From: CAZJFC01 sp964545245
GTDB lineage: Bacteria > Pseudomonadota > Alphaproteobacteria > Rickettsiales > 21-14-0-20-44-7
DNA: 9,188 nt
Assembly (NCBI GenBank): GCA_964545245.1
Contig: CAZJFC010000067.1
Coordinates: 1-9,188, forward strand
Reading direction: 5' to 3'
Shown: piece after piece, positions 1 to 7,728 of the stretch
How positions within the stretch are numbered: the stretch's first letter is position 1
How the letters are laid out: the number at the start of each line of letters is the position of its first letter
Position numbers and translations under genes: made by a program
Notes under the pieces: model-generated
The model's database searches: none
What the model was told of the DNA's origin: nothing
The model's input: only the letters and a program-made list of their open reading frames with translations

Positions 1-1579
1 TGTGCGGTTCAGGAATATCATCAATAAGTTTCTGAACTTCAGAGAACACCAGAAGCTCAGCCATATTTTCCTTAATCAGTTCAGTTATATGGGTCGTCAC
101 CACCGTTGGCGGGTCAACCACCGTATAATTCTTGAACAGCGCATCTTCGCGCTGGTTTTCTGAAATCCACATAGCATCCAGACCAAAAGTTGGTTCAGTG
201 GTTTTTTCTCCTGAGAGCGCGATTTTCTCCCCGGTGGGGTTCATCACCAGAAGCATATCCGGGCGGATATTGCCGCTACCGGCATCAATTTCCTTGACCT
301 TAACAACATATTGGTTTGCGCCAAGTTGCATATTGTCCTGAATACGCACAGGGGGCATCACGAAACCAAGGTCACGTGCAAGCTGTTTTCTGAGCGCTTT
401 GATCTGCTCGGTAATGCGGTGGCCTTTTTCATAATTAATAAGTGGCAGCAAACCATAACCAAGTTCAAGGCGGAGCATATCCATACCAAGCGCATGGGCA
501 ATCTCCTGATCTTCTGAAACTTTTGTTTCAGCCTTTTGCTCCTCAGACTCAACCTGTTCATCTTCCTGCTGTTTTTGCTGTTTGCCCTCCTGAATCTTGC
601 GGATGTTATAGCCAATATAAGCAAGCAATGCTCCTAAAGGCAGGAAGAAATGCGGAGGAATTCCGGGCATGAATACACCCATGAAAACCATCAGCCCGGC
701 GCAAATATACATAGCGTTAGGGAATTTGGCGAGCTGGCCGATAACCGCCTTATCTGCCGAGCCTTGAACACCGGCCTTGGTAACAAGTAAACCTGCCGCA
801 GTTGAAACCAGCAGCGCAGGAACCTGTGAAACTAGGCCGTCACCAACGGTAAGCATGGAATAGGAATGGATAGCGCGGTCAAAATCCAACCCTTTCTGGA
901 TCATACCGATACAGATACCGCCGATGAGGTTGATGAAGGTAATAATCAACCCGGCGATAGCGTCACCGCGTACGAATTTGTTCGCACCATCCATCGAACC
1001 ATAAAACGTTGATTCATCTTCAAGCTCTTTACGGCGGGCTTTTGCCGTGGCTTCATCAACTAACCCGGCAGATAAATCGGCGTCGATAGCCATCTGCTTA
1101 CCCGGCATCGCATCCAAACTGAACCTTGCGGCAACCTCGGCAACCCTGCCCGAACCTTTGGTGATTACCACAAAGTTGATGATGGTAAGGATGGCGAATA
1201 CGATAAGCCCGATTGCGATATTCCCTGCCATCACGAAACTGCCGAAAGCGTGGATAACGCCCCCCGCCGCCGTTTCCCCTTCGTGGCCGTTAGCAAGGAT
1301 AAGCCTTGTCGAAGCAATATTGAGGGAAAGCCGGAGTACGGCGGAAATTAGGAGAATCGTCGGGAATGAGCTTAGCTCCAGCGGCTTTTCAATGAACAGG
1401 ACCGTCATCAGGATAAGCACGGAAAGGGTGATTGAAAGCGCAAGCATCACATCCAGAAAACCTTTCGGGATAGGGAAGATAAGCAGGAAAATAATCACCA
1501 TGATGCCGATTGCGAAAAATACCTCAGAGTATTTTCCCAATCCGCCGAATAGCTTTGATCTTGCAGCCGCGTCAGCCAT
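1..1579 (-). CDS. flhA: FlhA, flagellar type III export gate protein (3' end missing)
   Basis: FlhA is the large membrane subunit of the flagellar type III export gate. It couples the proton gradient to export and docks chaperone-substrate complexes through its cytoplasmic domain. The first 526 residues are visible; the family is usually about 690-700 residues, so roughly the last 170 lie beyond the left edge. Hydrophobic segments fill about residues 18-140 and 205-325. The FHIPEP-family signature is clear: RLSLNIASTRLIL at 83-95, and the cytoplasmic loop with GRVAEVAARF and DAMPGKQMAIDADLSAG at about 144-172. Residues aligned with functionally important R147, R154, D158 and D208 of Salmonella FlhA are present as R145, R152, D156 and D206. 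A Gln/Glu-rich charged linker at 330-358 leads into the cytoplasmic domain. The ATG overlaps the flbD stop by 8 bases, suggesting translational coupling; a Shine-Dalgarno sequence is weak. Identity is secure. Confidence 0.97.
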   Translation of the reverse strand, partial: MADAAARSKLFGGLGKYSEVFFAIGIMVIIFLLIFPIPKGFLDVMLALSITLSVLILMTVLFIEKPLELSSFPTILLISAVLRLSLNIASTRLILANGHEGETAAGGVIHAFGSFVMAGNIAIGLIVFAILTIINFVVITKGSGRVAEVAARFSLDAMPGKQMAIDADLSAGLVDEATAKARRKELEDESTFYGSMDGANKFVRGDAIAGLIITFINLIGGICIGMIQKGLDFDRAIHSYSMLTVGDGLVSQVPALLVSTAAGLLVTKAGVQGSADKAVIGQLAKFPNAMYICAGLMVFMGVFMPGIPPHFFLPLGALLAYIGYNIRKIQEGKQQKQQEDEQVESEEQKAETKVSEDQEIAHALGMDMLRLELGYGLLPLINYEKGHRITEQIKALRKQLARDLGFVMPPVRIQDNMQLGANQYVVKVKEIDAGSGNIRPDMLLVMNPTGEKIALSGEKTTEPTFGLDAMWISENQREDALFKNYTVVDPPTVVTTHITELIKENMAELLVFSEVQKLIDDIPEPH

Positions 1580-2930
1580 TGCTTACTTCGTCCAGGTTTT
1601 CCATTTTATATTGCTGCAGTTTATTGCGCAAAGTGCGGATGGAAATTCCCAGCACATTCGCCGCATTGGTGCGGTTACCAAGACAGTGCTTCAGTGTTGA
1701 CTCAATCAGTTCCTTCTCAACGCTTTCAAGCGAGCGGCCCACGAAGTTACGGTTCAGCACCTCTTCATCCTGTGTTTCAGGATTTTCAATCACCTTGATT
1801 TCATTTTGCGCGCCGCCAAAAGAGTTATGGTCGAATGATTCAAGCATCACTGCGGCATCATCAATTTCATTTGGCCCGGCAAGCAGCACAGCGCGGTGCA
1901 TGGTGTTTTCAAGCTCGCGCACGTTGCCTTTCCATAAATAAGACTCTAGAATTTTTCTGGCACCGGCAGAAAGTGGCTTCACCTGAACACCATTCGCGGC
2001 TGAATATTTTTCAATGAAAAACTCAGCAAGCTGGAGAATATCCTCTGCCCTTTCACGAAGTGCAGGCAATTTAAGGTTAATAACATTAAGGCGATAATAT
2101 AAATCCTCACGGAATTTTCCGGCCTTTACTTCTTCCGGCAGGTTACGGTTGGATGTGGCGACAATACGCAAATCCACCTTAACCGGATTAGTACCACCCA
2201 CACGGTCAATTTCTTTTTCCTGAATCGCACGAAGGAGCTTTGATTGCAACCGCAGATCCATCTCGGAAATCTCGTCCAGCAGCAAGGTACCGCCATCAGA
2301 TTCTTCAAATTTTCCTATCCTGCGGGCAACCGCGCCGGTGAATGCACCTTTCTCATGGCCGAACAACTCCGATTCCAGGAGGTTATCAGGGATAGCCGCG
2401 CAGTTCACGGTCACGAATTTTGCGTTTTTACGTTTTGAATTCTCATGGATATAGCGCGCCATGACTTCCTTACCCGTTCCCGATTCACCGGTAATCAGTA
2501 CATTGGCATCACTGGGAGCGATCTGGTCGGCCAGTTTAAGCACCTTCGCCATGGTTTCTGATTTGAATATCAGTGATTTTGATTCTTCTGTAATTGCCTC
2601 AAGAACGGCAGCTATAAGTTCTTCATCGGCAGGCAATGGCAAATATTCTTTCGCGCCGGAATGAATGGCCTGAACAGCCGCCCCGGATTTTGTGCCAACG
2701 CCGCAGGCAACCACGTCAATGTTAATATGCTCATTTACCAAGGATTTCACCAGATGTTTGATGTTTTCATTCACATCAATCAGGATTAAATCGGCGCTGT
2801 TCCCTTCCCTGAGAGTCGCCAGCGCCGATTCAATATCCGGTTGTTGAAACACGTTAGCGCCACGTTTCTGCGCGATTTTAGTAGCTTCCCCAATCTGGCC
2901 GTTAAGCTGGCCGATAATTAAGACTCTCAT
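1572..2930 (-). CDS. flbD: FlbD-type sigma-54-dependent flagellar transcriptional activator
   Basis: FlbD activates late flagellar genes from sigma-54 promoters and, in Caulobacter, represses fliF. The 452-residue protein has three parts. Residues 1-115 form a receiver-like domain starting MRVLIIGQLNGQ, close to the FlbD start pattern. It keeps an aspartate at the phosphorylation position (D52) but lacks the N-terminal acidic pair and the conserved lysine. Residues 123-360 form an AAA+ sigma-54 interaction domain: Walker A GESGTGKE (148-155), the sigma-54-contacting GAFTGA loop (195-200), Walker B GGTLLLDE (213-220), the FREDLYYRLNV arginine-finger region (273-283) and GNVRELEN sensor II (335-342). 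Residues 405-441 form a Fis-type helix-turn-helix with GNRTNAANVLGISIRTLRNKL. An acidic linker (about 365-395) joins the last two. The start is supported by a strong Shine-Dalgarno sequence 6 bases upstream. In Caulobacter, FlbD is controlled by FliX rather than a dedicated kinase; no fliX is seen here. Confidence 0.95.
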   Translation of the reverse strand: MRVLIIGQLNGQIGEATKIAQKRGANVFQQPDIESALATLREGNSADLILIDVNENIKHLVKSLVNEHINIDVVACGVGTKSGAAVQAIHSGAKEYLPLPADEELIAAVLEAITEESKSLIFKSETMAKVLKLADQIAPSDANVLITGESGTGKEVMARYIHENSKRKNAKFVTVNCAAIPDNLLESELFGHEKGAFTGAVARRIGKFEESDGGTLLLDEISEMDLRLQSKLLRAIQEKEIDRVGGTNPVKVDLRIVATSNRNLPEEVKAGKFREDLYYRLNVINLKLPALRERAEDILQLAEFFIEKYSAANGVQVKPLSAGARKILESYLWKGNVRELENTMHRAVLLAGPNEIDDAAVMLESFDHNSFGGAQNEIKVIENPETQDEEVLNRNFVGRSLESVEKELIESTLKHCLGNRTNAANVLGISIRTLRNKLQQYKMENLDEVSNG

Positions 2931-2936
2931 TTATAA

Positions 2937-2946
2937 CCCCTTCCCC
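2937..2946 (-). promoter_or_regulatory. Ribosome binding site of flbD
   Basis: On the minus strand the sequence reads GGGGAAGGGG, then TTATAA, then ATG. The purine-rich stretch with a 6-base spacer fixes the flbD start at 2930. The site lies in the 26-base gap after the upstream stator gene, so flbD can be translated independently of it. Confidence 0.6.
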
Positions 2947-2956
2947 TGAAATCAGA

Positions 2957-3751
2957 TCATTCCTTATGTACGCCAAGCAGCTTTGAAGGCGGCAGGATGG
3001 TATTGATCATGCGCTCAAGTTTCCTTGGGCTTTCCTGGCTTCCAATGCTTACTATCGAAAGTAAATAAATTTTGTTTATAAGCAATTCTTCGTCGGAATT
3101 TCGTTCAACTTTGCTGGCTAAAGGTGTCAGCACCATGTAAGCGAGCAACGCTCCATATAATGTCGTAAGTAACGCAAGCGCCATAAATGGCCCGATATTT
3201 GACGGGTTATCAAGCTGCCCTAACATCTGCACAAGGCCGATTAACGTCCCGATAAGCCCCATGGCCGGCGCAAGTTCTGCCGCGCGCCTTAACATGGTTG
3301 CCGAGCGGTGGTTCCTTTCCAACGCACTTTCAATATCCTGTTTGATTACTTTTTCCACCTCATGCGGATTCGTACCATCCACCAGCAGTTTGATCCCCTT
3401 TGAAAGCAGCGACTCATCTTCAATATCACCTTCCACTTCCTGAAGGCTCAATATGCCCTTTTTCTTACCATGTTCGGCGACTGAAACAACAAACTCACCC
3501 ACCACCTGCGGGTCGATGCGTTTAGTGAATACGGTTCTTTCCAGGGATTTTGCAAGGTCGGCCATTTCACCCCATGAGAAACACGCCAGAGTTACCGCGA
3601 AAGTTCCGCCCAGTACAATCACCACCGATGCCAGATCGCCGAAACGCTTGATTTCACCCTGATAAATAATTGCGCCGACCACCATGGCAAGACCGGTAAG
3701 TATACCGATAATGGTTGAATAATCGCTTCTTGAACTGAGTTCCTTATCCAC
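2957..3751 (-). CDS. PomA/MotA-type flagellar stator subunit
   Basis: This is the four-helix stator subunit that surrounds the MotB/PomB dimer in the inner membrane and pushes on FliG when ions flow. The 264-residue protein has hydrophobic segments at about 11-30, 40-58, 160-179 and 187-211. The large cytoplasmic loop between the second and third contains the family pattern GIKLLVDG (119-126). The core of the third and fourth helices, APAMGLIGTLIGLV (161-174) and ALLTTLYGALLAYM (193-206), resembles Vibrio PomA more than E. coli MotA. Threonines at 169 and 196/197 sit where Na+-type stators have them, but ion choice is inference. The FliG-facing loop reads GKKKGILSLQEVE (95-107), with Gln104 where PomA has Glu96 and E. 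coli MotA has Glu98. The start is GTG with a good Shine-Dalgarno sequence. The gene sits between fliN and flbD with 17- and 26-base gaps, and no motB/pomB is in the window. The pomA or motA symbol is left open. Confidence 0.92.
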   Translation of the reverse strand: MDKELSSRSDYSTIIGILTGLAMVVGAIIYQGEIKRFGDLASVVIVLGGTFAVTLACFSWGEMADLAKSLERTVFTKRIDPQVVGEFVVSVAEHGKKKGILSLQEVEGDIEDESLLSKGIKLLVDGTNPHEVEKVIKQDIESALERNHRSATMLRRAAELAPAMGLIGTLIGLVQMLGQLDNPSNIGPFMALALLTTLYGALLAYMVLTPLASKVERNSDEELLINKIYLLSIVSIGSQESPRKLERMINTILPPSKLLGVHKE

Positions 3752-3757
3752 TGGAGC

Positions 3758-3763
3758 TTCCTT
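3758..3763 (-). promoter_or_regulatory. Ribosome binding site fixing a GTG start of the stator gene
   Basis: The minus strand reads AAGGAA, six bases (GCTCCA), then GTG. No ATG lies nearby in frame upstream, since the fliN stop is only 17 bases away. The GTG start at 3751 is therefore the likely one. Confidence 0.55.
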
Positions 3764-3768
3764 TTTTA

Positions 3769-4068
3769 CTAAGCTTTGGCGTCAGGTTTAATAATTTCGG
3801 TCATGGTGACGCCGATTTTGTCTTCCACAATAACCACCTCACCACGTGCAATAAGACGGTTATTCACAAAGATATCCACCGGCTCGCCCACTTTGCGGTC
3901 AAGTTCCACAACCGCACCGCGGCCAAGTTTCAGGAGCTGGTTCACCTGCATTTCGGTGCGGCCGAGAACTGCCGAGATCTGCACCGGGATATCATAAACC
4001 GCTTCGAGGCTGACGTTATCGTCACCTGCTTCCTCGAATACGTCATTCACATTGATATTATCAGTCAT
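3769..4068 (-). CDS. fliN: FliN, flagellar motor switch C-ring protein
   Basis: FliN forms the lower part of the cytoplasmic C-ring with FliM. It also anchors FliH and the export ATPase at the basal body. The 99-residue protein has a short acidic, probably flexible N-terminus (1-20) followed by one SpoA/C-ring domain (about 21-95). Characteristic stretches are YDIPVQISAVLGRT (25-38), LLKLGRGAVVELD (45-57), GEPVDIFVNN (61-70) and the terminal beta strands. Its length is at the short end of the family, lacking a long N-terminal extension. The ATG overlaps the end of fliH by 8 bases and has a strong Shine-Dalgarno sequence inside the fliH coding region. FliN beside FliH in the operon fits their known physical interaction. 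fliM is not in the window. Confidence 0.95.
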   Translation of the reverse strand: MTDNINVNDVFEEAGDDNVSLEAVYDIPVQISAVLGRTEMQVNQLLKLGRGAVVELDRKVGEPVDIFVNNRLIARGEVVIVEDKIGVTMTEIIKPDAKA

Positions 4069-4840
4069 TTTTTCCTTCCTCTGTTATTTGTTGCTCAGTA
4101 TTTTCTGCCGGCGTTAAATCCCCTGTTTTTCCTTCAGCCGGTTCAGCCTCTTCCGATTCATGCGGGGAAGTGCTGTGACGGCTGATTGTCGCTTCAACTT
4201 CGTTCCATAGTTTTTTCAGGCTCCGGTGCGCAAAACCGTTATTCCACTCGATACGGAAATCGCCCGGTTCCAGAACCTCATCTCCATTAACCTCCGCTTG
4301 GGTAAATTTATCGTTAAGATCGGCTACATTTTTCGGGTTAAGCCATATTTTTATTGGTTCCTTGCGGTCGAACTTTTTCAGTGATTCGTCAATAACCGAC
4401 TGGATTTCCGCCTGCACCACATCTTCCGGGAGCCTGCCGCACACGGATTTTGCTATTGCGAATGAAATTCTGGCTATCTGCTCGGTTGTTTTCTGCTTGC
4501 GCTGCTCAACCGAATCGATCATTGAAGCAATAAGCAGGTTGAGCTTATCAAGCACTTCGTTCGTCTTATTGTCATTTGCCAGTTTTTCTTCTTCATATTT
4601 CTTTTTTGCCTGCTCAAGCCCTTCCCTGATACCTTCTTCCCTCGCTAGGGATTTTGCAATTTCCAGTTCCTGCTGGGTAAAACTTGGTTCCGGCTGGGTT
4701 TCCGGCGGAATTTCCGGTTTCATCTCCGGCGGGATGATTTTTCCTGTAGCCACCGCTTCACGCATTTCGTGAAGGCTCTCACCGAAATCCGCATCGGTAA
4801 AACTCTCAAAATGCTCATATGTAAACGCTCTTATATTCAT
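4061..4840 (-). CDS. fliH: FliH/FlbE-like regulator of the flagellar export ATPase
   Basis: FliH binds the export ATPase FliI, restrains it and tethers it to FliN at the C-ring. In Caulobacter the gene in this position is called flbE. The 259-residue protein has a proline- and glutamate-rich N-terminal part (about 34-54). A helical segment follows with the AxxxGxxxGxxxA repeat typical of FliH (AREEGIREGLEQA, 66-78), then charged helical coiled-coil-like sequence to about 120. The C-terminal domain carries the FliH-like GDFRIEWNNGFAHRSLKKLWNEV at 193-215 (given here only as landmarks GDFRIEW and LKKLW). An acidic, low-complexity tail follows (about 222-259). A TTG three codons upstream, at 4849, is in frame. 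The ATG at 4840 is preferred because the TTG has no Shine-Dalgarno sequence and abuts the fliG stop. The gene starts 14 bases after fliG and overlaps fliN by 8. FliH sequences diverge widely, so context carries much of the call. Confidence 0.88.
   Translation of the reverse strand: MNIRAFTYEHFESFTDADFGESLHEMREAVATGKIIPPEMKPEIPPETQPEPSFTQQELEIAKSLAREEGIREGLEQAKKKYEEEKLANDNKTNEVLDKLNLLIASMIDSVEQRKQKTTEQIARISFAIAKSVCGRLPEDVVQAEIQSVIDESLKKFDRKEPIKIWLNPKNVADLNDKFTQAEVNGDEVLEPGDFRIEWNNGFAHRSLKKLWNEVEATISRHSTSPHESEEAEPAEGKTGDLTPAENTEQQITEEGKND
4073..4081 (-). promoter_or_regulatory. Ribosome binding site of fliN within the fliH 3' end
   Basis: The minus strand reads GAGGAAGGA, then AAAA, then ATG. 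This places a strong site inside the last codons of fliH, so fliN can be initiated by re-initiation or directly. Confidence 0.6.
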
Positions 4841-4854
4841 ATACCCCAATCAGA

Positions 4855-5871
4855 TTAGTAAATAAGCTGATCCTCCGCACCTTCGTCGCTGATAACGATT
4901 TCGCCTTTTGCAGCGAGGTCTTTTGCAACATTAACAATGGCCATTTGCGCTTCTTCCACATCACGCAGGCGCACAGGGCCCATATTCTCCATATCTTCCT
5001 TAAGGATTTTGAGCGCGCGTTCAGACATATTCGAATAGAACAGGTTCTTGATAGTATCGCTCGCACCTTTGAGGGCGATAGTAAGCTTGTCCTTGTCCAC
5101 CCCGCGGAGAACGGTCTGGATGCCCGCCGGGTCGATTTTCTTCAGATCCTCGAAAGTGAACATCAATGAGCGGATACGTTCTGCGGCTTCCGGGTTTGAT
5201 GACTCCAGGTAGTTCATGAATTTTGCTTCTGTACTGCGGTCGAAATTGTTGAAGATTTCCGCCATCATTTCATGGCTGTCCTGACGGTGCGTTCTTGCAA
5301 GGTTGCTCATGAATTCATGGCGCAATGTCGATTCAACACGTTCAAGGATTTCTTTTTTGACCGAATCCATGCTGAGCATGCGCGCAATTGTCTCCTGAGC
5401 TAAATCTTCAGGAAAAAGCGCTATAACCCTTGCGGCGTGGTCGGATTTGATTTTTGAAAGCACCAGTGAAATCGTCTGTGGATATTCGTTCTTAAGATAG
5501 CTGGCCAGAACCTCCTCGTTCACGTTGCCGAGCTTATCCCAGGTAGTGCGCCCTGCCGGGCCACGGATATCTTCCATGATCGAGGAAACCTTGTCCTTGC
5601 CGAGGATCTTGCTTAATAGCGACTCTGTCTGCTGCAAACCGCCGGCGATCGAGGAACCGCCATTCAGGTTTTCGGCGAATTCAACGAAAAGCCTTTCCAC
5701 CAGGTCTGGCGGAACCATCCCAAGGTTGGACATGACATAAGAAATCTCCTTGATTTCATCTTCTTCAAGGAGGCTGAGAATCTTTGTCGCATTTTCCTCA
5801 CTGACAGACATAAGGAGGATAGCAACCTTGTCCGCCCCTGAGAGTTTCCTGTAATCCATTGTCTGTGCCAT
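4855..5871 (-). CDS. fliG: FliG, flagellar rotor/switch protein
   Basis: FliG sits between the FliF MS ring and the FliM/FliN C-ring, and it receives torque from the stator. The 338-residue protein has the usual length and three-domain layout. The N-terminal domain (about 8-105) binds FliF. The middle armadillo domain (about 110-235) carries the EHPQR-type motif as EYPQT (129-133). A linker motif MFTF (237-240) stands in place of MFVF. The C-terminal torque domain (about 245-330) retains the charged residues equivalent to E. coli K264, R281, D288, D289 and R297 as K268, R285, E292, D293 and R301. The start at 5871 has an AGGA site about 6 bases upstream; an internal ATG four codons later lacks one. 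The gene follows fliF by 35 bases, as in most flagellar operons, where the two proteins form a co-folded interface. Confidence 0.97.
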   Translation of the reverse strand: MAQTMDYRKLSGADKVAILLMSVSEENATKILSLLEEDEIKEISYVMSNLGMVPPDLVERLFVEFAENLNGGSSIAGGLQQTESLLSKILGKDKVSSIMEDIRGPAGRTTWDKLGNVNEEVLASYLKNEYPQTISLVLSKIKSDHAARVIALFPEDLAQETIARMLSMDSVKKEILERVESTLRHEFMSNLARTHRQDSHEMMAEIFNNFDRSTEAKFMNYLESSNPEAAERIRSLMFTFEDLKKIDPAGIQTVLRGVDKDKLTIALKGASDTIKNLFYSNMSERALKILKEDMENMGPVRLRDVEEAQMAIVNVAKDLAAKGEIVISDEGAEDQLIY

Positions 5872-5906
5872 AGTTTTTCCTGATTCCGTTACTTTATCCG
5901 TTTATT

Positions 5907-7622
5907 TTAAGCCGCGTTCTCGCCATAGAGCCAAGACCTGATAACCGTAATTGATTCTTCGGCATTACTTTCAATAAGCTCGTTGATTTTCTTGACTGAA
6001 GCGGATTTTGACGGCCCTCTTATTCCTGAAAGGTTAGAGAACCCTTCATCATCACCATCATCACCGAACGCCTCGCTCATTGCGGATTGTCCGACGCCTG
6101 CCGCCATCATCCCAGGGGCAGGAAGCTGCGCCATCCCACCTGCTCCGGCAAGGGCAGGCATTCCCGGTGCGCCCAGCATCGGAACTGTCGCGCCTGCGGC
6201 TTCAATCGCTGCCATTTGCGCGGCATTAACTTCAAGCGCGCGTTTCACAAGTGGGCGTACCACCATCATAATAACCATTATGGCAACCAGCCCCATAACC
6301 AGAATCTGCACGACGCTCTGGATATCCTGCTGGATCATGCCAAGCGTGGACTCTTTTTTGAACCCGCCGCCAAAATCAGGGGAGAATTCAAGGCTGCTGA
6401 CTTCAACCGTATCACCGCGTGATTCGTCATATCCCACAGCAGATTTAATCAGCGTTTCCAGCTTTTTCAGTTCTTCATCGGAACGGTCCTTATATGCAAA
6501 TTCCCCGGATTCTGCGTCTTTTTCATATGTACCGTTCACCATAACGGCAATTGAGAGTTTTTTAATCTGCCCGCTTTCCGAGACATGGTTAGTGATTTTC
6601 TTTGAAATCTCAAAATTGGTCACCTCATCAAGCCTTTGCCTTTTCTGGGTGGAATTATTTGCATTGCCGCTTGCGTTTGCATTAGGGATATTATTCGCGA
6701 CACTGACATTCTCACTTCCGGTTTTTTCATCCGCAGATTCGCTTTCTTCCGTGGTCTGGACGGAACGCGCAACCTGGCTTTCCGGGTCATAGGTTTCTTC
6801 GTTAGTGATAATCCTGTCGAAATTAATATCAGCGGAAACCTGCGCTTTGACTGCGCCCATACCGACATATTTCTCCACCAGTTCCTCAATCCTGTTACGC
6901 ATCTGGCTTTCAACATTCATCTTGAATTCATGCGATGTGGAAGCGAAAATTGAAGGGTCATTTTTATCTGCCCCTCCCCGCGCCAGCAAAAACCCGCGGC
7001 TGTCAACAATGGTTACATTATCAACAGAAAGCCCAGGCACTGCGCTTGCCACCAAATATCTGACAGCAGCAACCTCATTTTGCCCCAGCCTTTCACCGCC
7101 ATTCATCGTAACCTGAATGGATGCGGTCGGTTCAATCCTGTCTTTGCGGAACAATTCATTTTTAGGGACAACAAGGTGGACGCGCGCATTTTTAATTGAC
7201 TGCATGGACATGATAGTACGCGACAATTCCCCTTCAAGGGCGCGGAGCTGGTTCATCCCCTGCACGAAATTGGAAGTCCCAAGCTTCTCGCCCTTATCAA
7301 AAATCTCATAACCGATGACAGTACCGCTTGAAGGGATGCCTTCCGCCGCGAAAGACATACGCAGTTTCAGCACATGCTCGGTTGGCACAAGGATCTGCGT
7401 GCCGCTACCCGTAATACTGTATTTGACGTTTTTTGAATCCAGCTCGGTAGTGATTTTATTCGCATCCTCCAGTGAAAGATTTGTATAAAGGGGGGACAGG
7501 GAGCCTGTGGATGCCGAAGTGGCAAGTATCACCAAACCAACCAGGAGTATAAGTCCAGAGGCTCCGAGTACTGCAAGTTTTTTAACTCCAAGATTCTTAA
7601 ATGATTCAATTGCGTCTTTCAT
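5907..7622 (-). CDS. fliF: FliF, flagellar MS-ring protein
   Basis: FliF assembles the membrane-embedded MS ring, the base on which the rotor and export gate are built. The 571-residue protein has one transmembrane helix near each end (about 17-36 and 435-456), with a large periplasmic part between. Ring-building motifs are recognisable: LSPLYTNLSLEDANKI (42-57), IFDKGEKLGTSNFVQGMNQ (107-125), ALEGELSRTI (128-137) and ARVHLVVP (146-153). A charged then Asn/Ala-rich insertion at about 278-330 occupies the place of the flexible beta-collar loop in RBM3. The cytoplasmic tail has an Ala/Gly/Pro/Met-rich linker (about 467-515), an acidic patch (520-526), and the conserved C-terminal FliG-binding segment (about 541-567, ending in RSWLYGE). 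It is the first gene of the minus-strand operon, so its upstream region should hold the main promoter. The Shine-Dalgarno sequence is weak (AAGAAAG). Confidence 0.97.
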   Translation of the reverse strand: MKDAIESFKNLGVKKLAVLGASGLILLVGLVILATSASTGSLSPLYTNLSLEDANKITTELDSKNVKYSITGSGTQILVPTEHVLKLRMSFAAEGIPSSGTVIGYEIFDKGEKLGTSNFVQGMNQLRALEGELSRTIMSMQSIKNARVHLVVPKNELFRKDRIEPTASIQVTMNGGERLGQNEVAAVRYLVASAVPGLSVDNVTIVDSRGFLLARGGADKNDPSIFASTSHEFKMNVESQMRNRIEELVEKYVGMGAVKAQVSADINFDRIITNEETYDPESQVARSVQTTEESESADEKTGSENVSVANNIPNANASGNANNSTQKRQRLDEVTNFEISKKITNHVSESGQIKKLSIAVMVNGTYEKDAESGEFAYKDRSDEELKKLETLIKSAVGYDESRGDTVEVSSLEFSPDFGGGFKKESTLGMIQQDIQSVVQILVMGLVAIMVIMMVVRPLVKRALEVNAAQMAAIEAAGATVPMLGAPGMPALAGAGGMAQLPAPGMMAAGVGQSAMSEAFGDDGDDEGFSNLSGIRGPSKSASVKKINELIESNAEESITVIRSWLYGENAA

Positions 7623-7728
7623 AAACTTTCTTGCCTTTTTCTATTTTTATCCCAAATAACATATTGTTTTATAATATATATCAGGGCATAATTTTTCTTT
7701 CTTATACCCTAAATTTAACATAAGTTAG

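Noticed and set aside
1047..1700. Plus-strand open frame (217 codons) antisense to flhA and the end of flbD
   Set aside because: It is a shadow of two confidently identified genes, with composition matching the antisense of membrane-helix codons and no ribosome binding site noted.
4362..4772. Serine/phenylalanine-rich plus-strand frame antisense to fliH
   Set aside because: The Ser/Phe bias is the reverse complement of the Glu/Lys-rich coiled-coil region of FliH, not a real hydrophobic protein.
5983..6792. Long plus-strand open frame (269 codons) antisense to fliF
   Set aside because: It lies wholly inside the secure fliF gene and has a low-complexity Ser/Ile/Ala composition expected from the antisense of fliF codons. 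It shows no recognisable domain.
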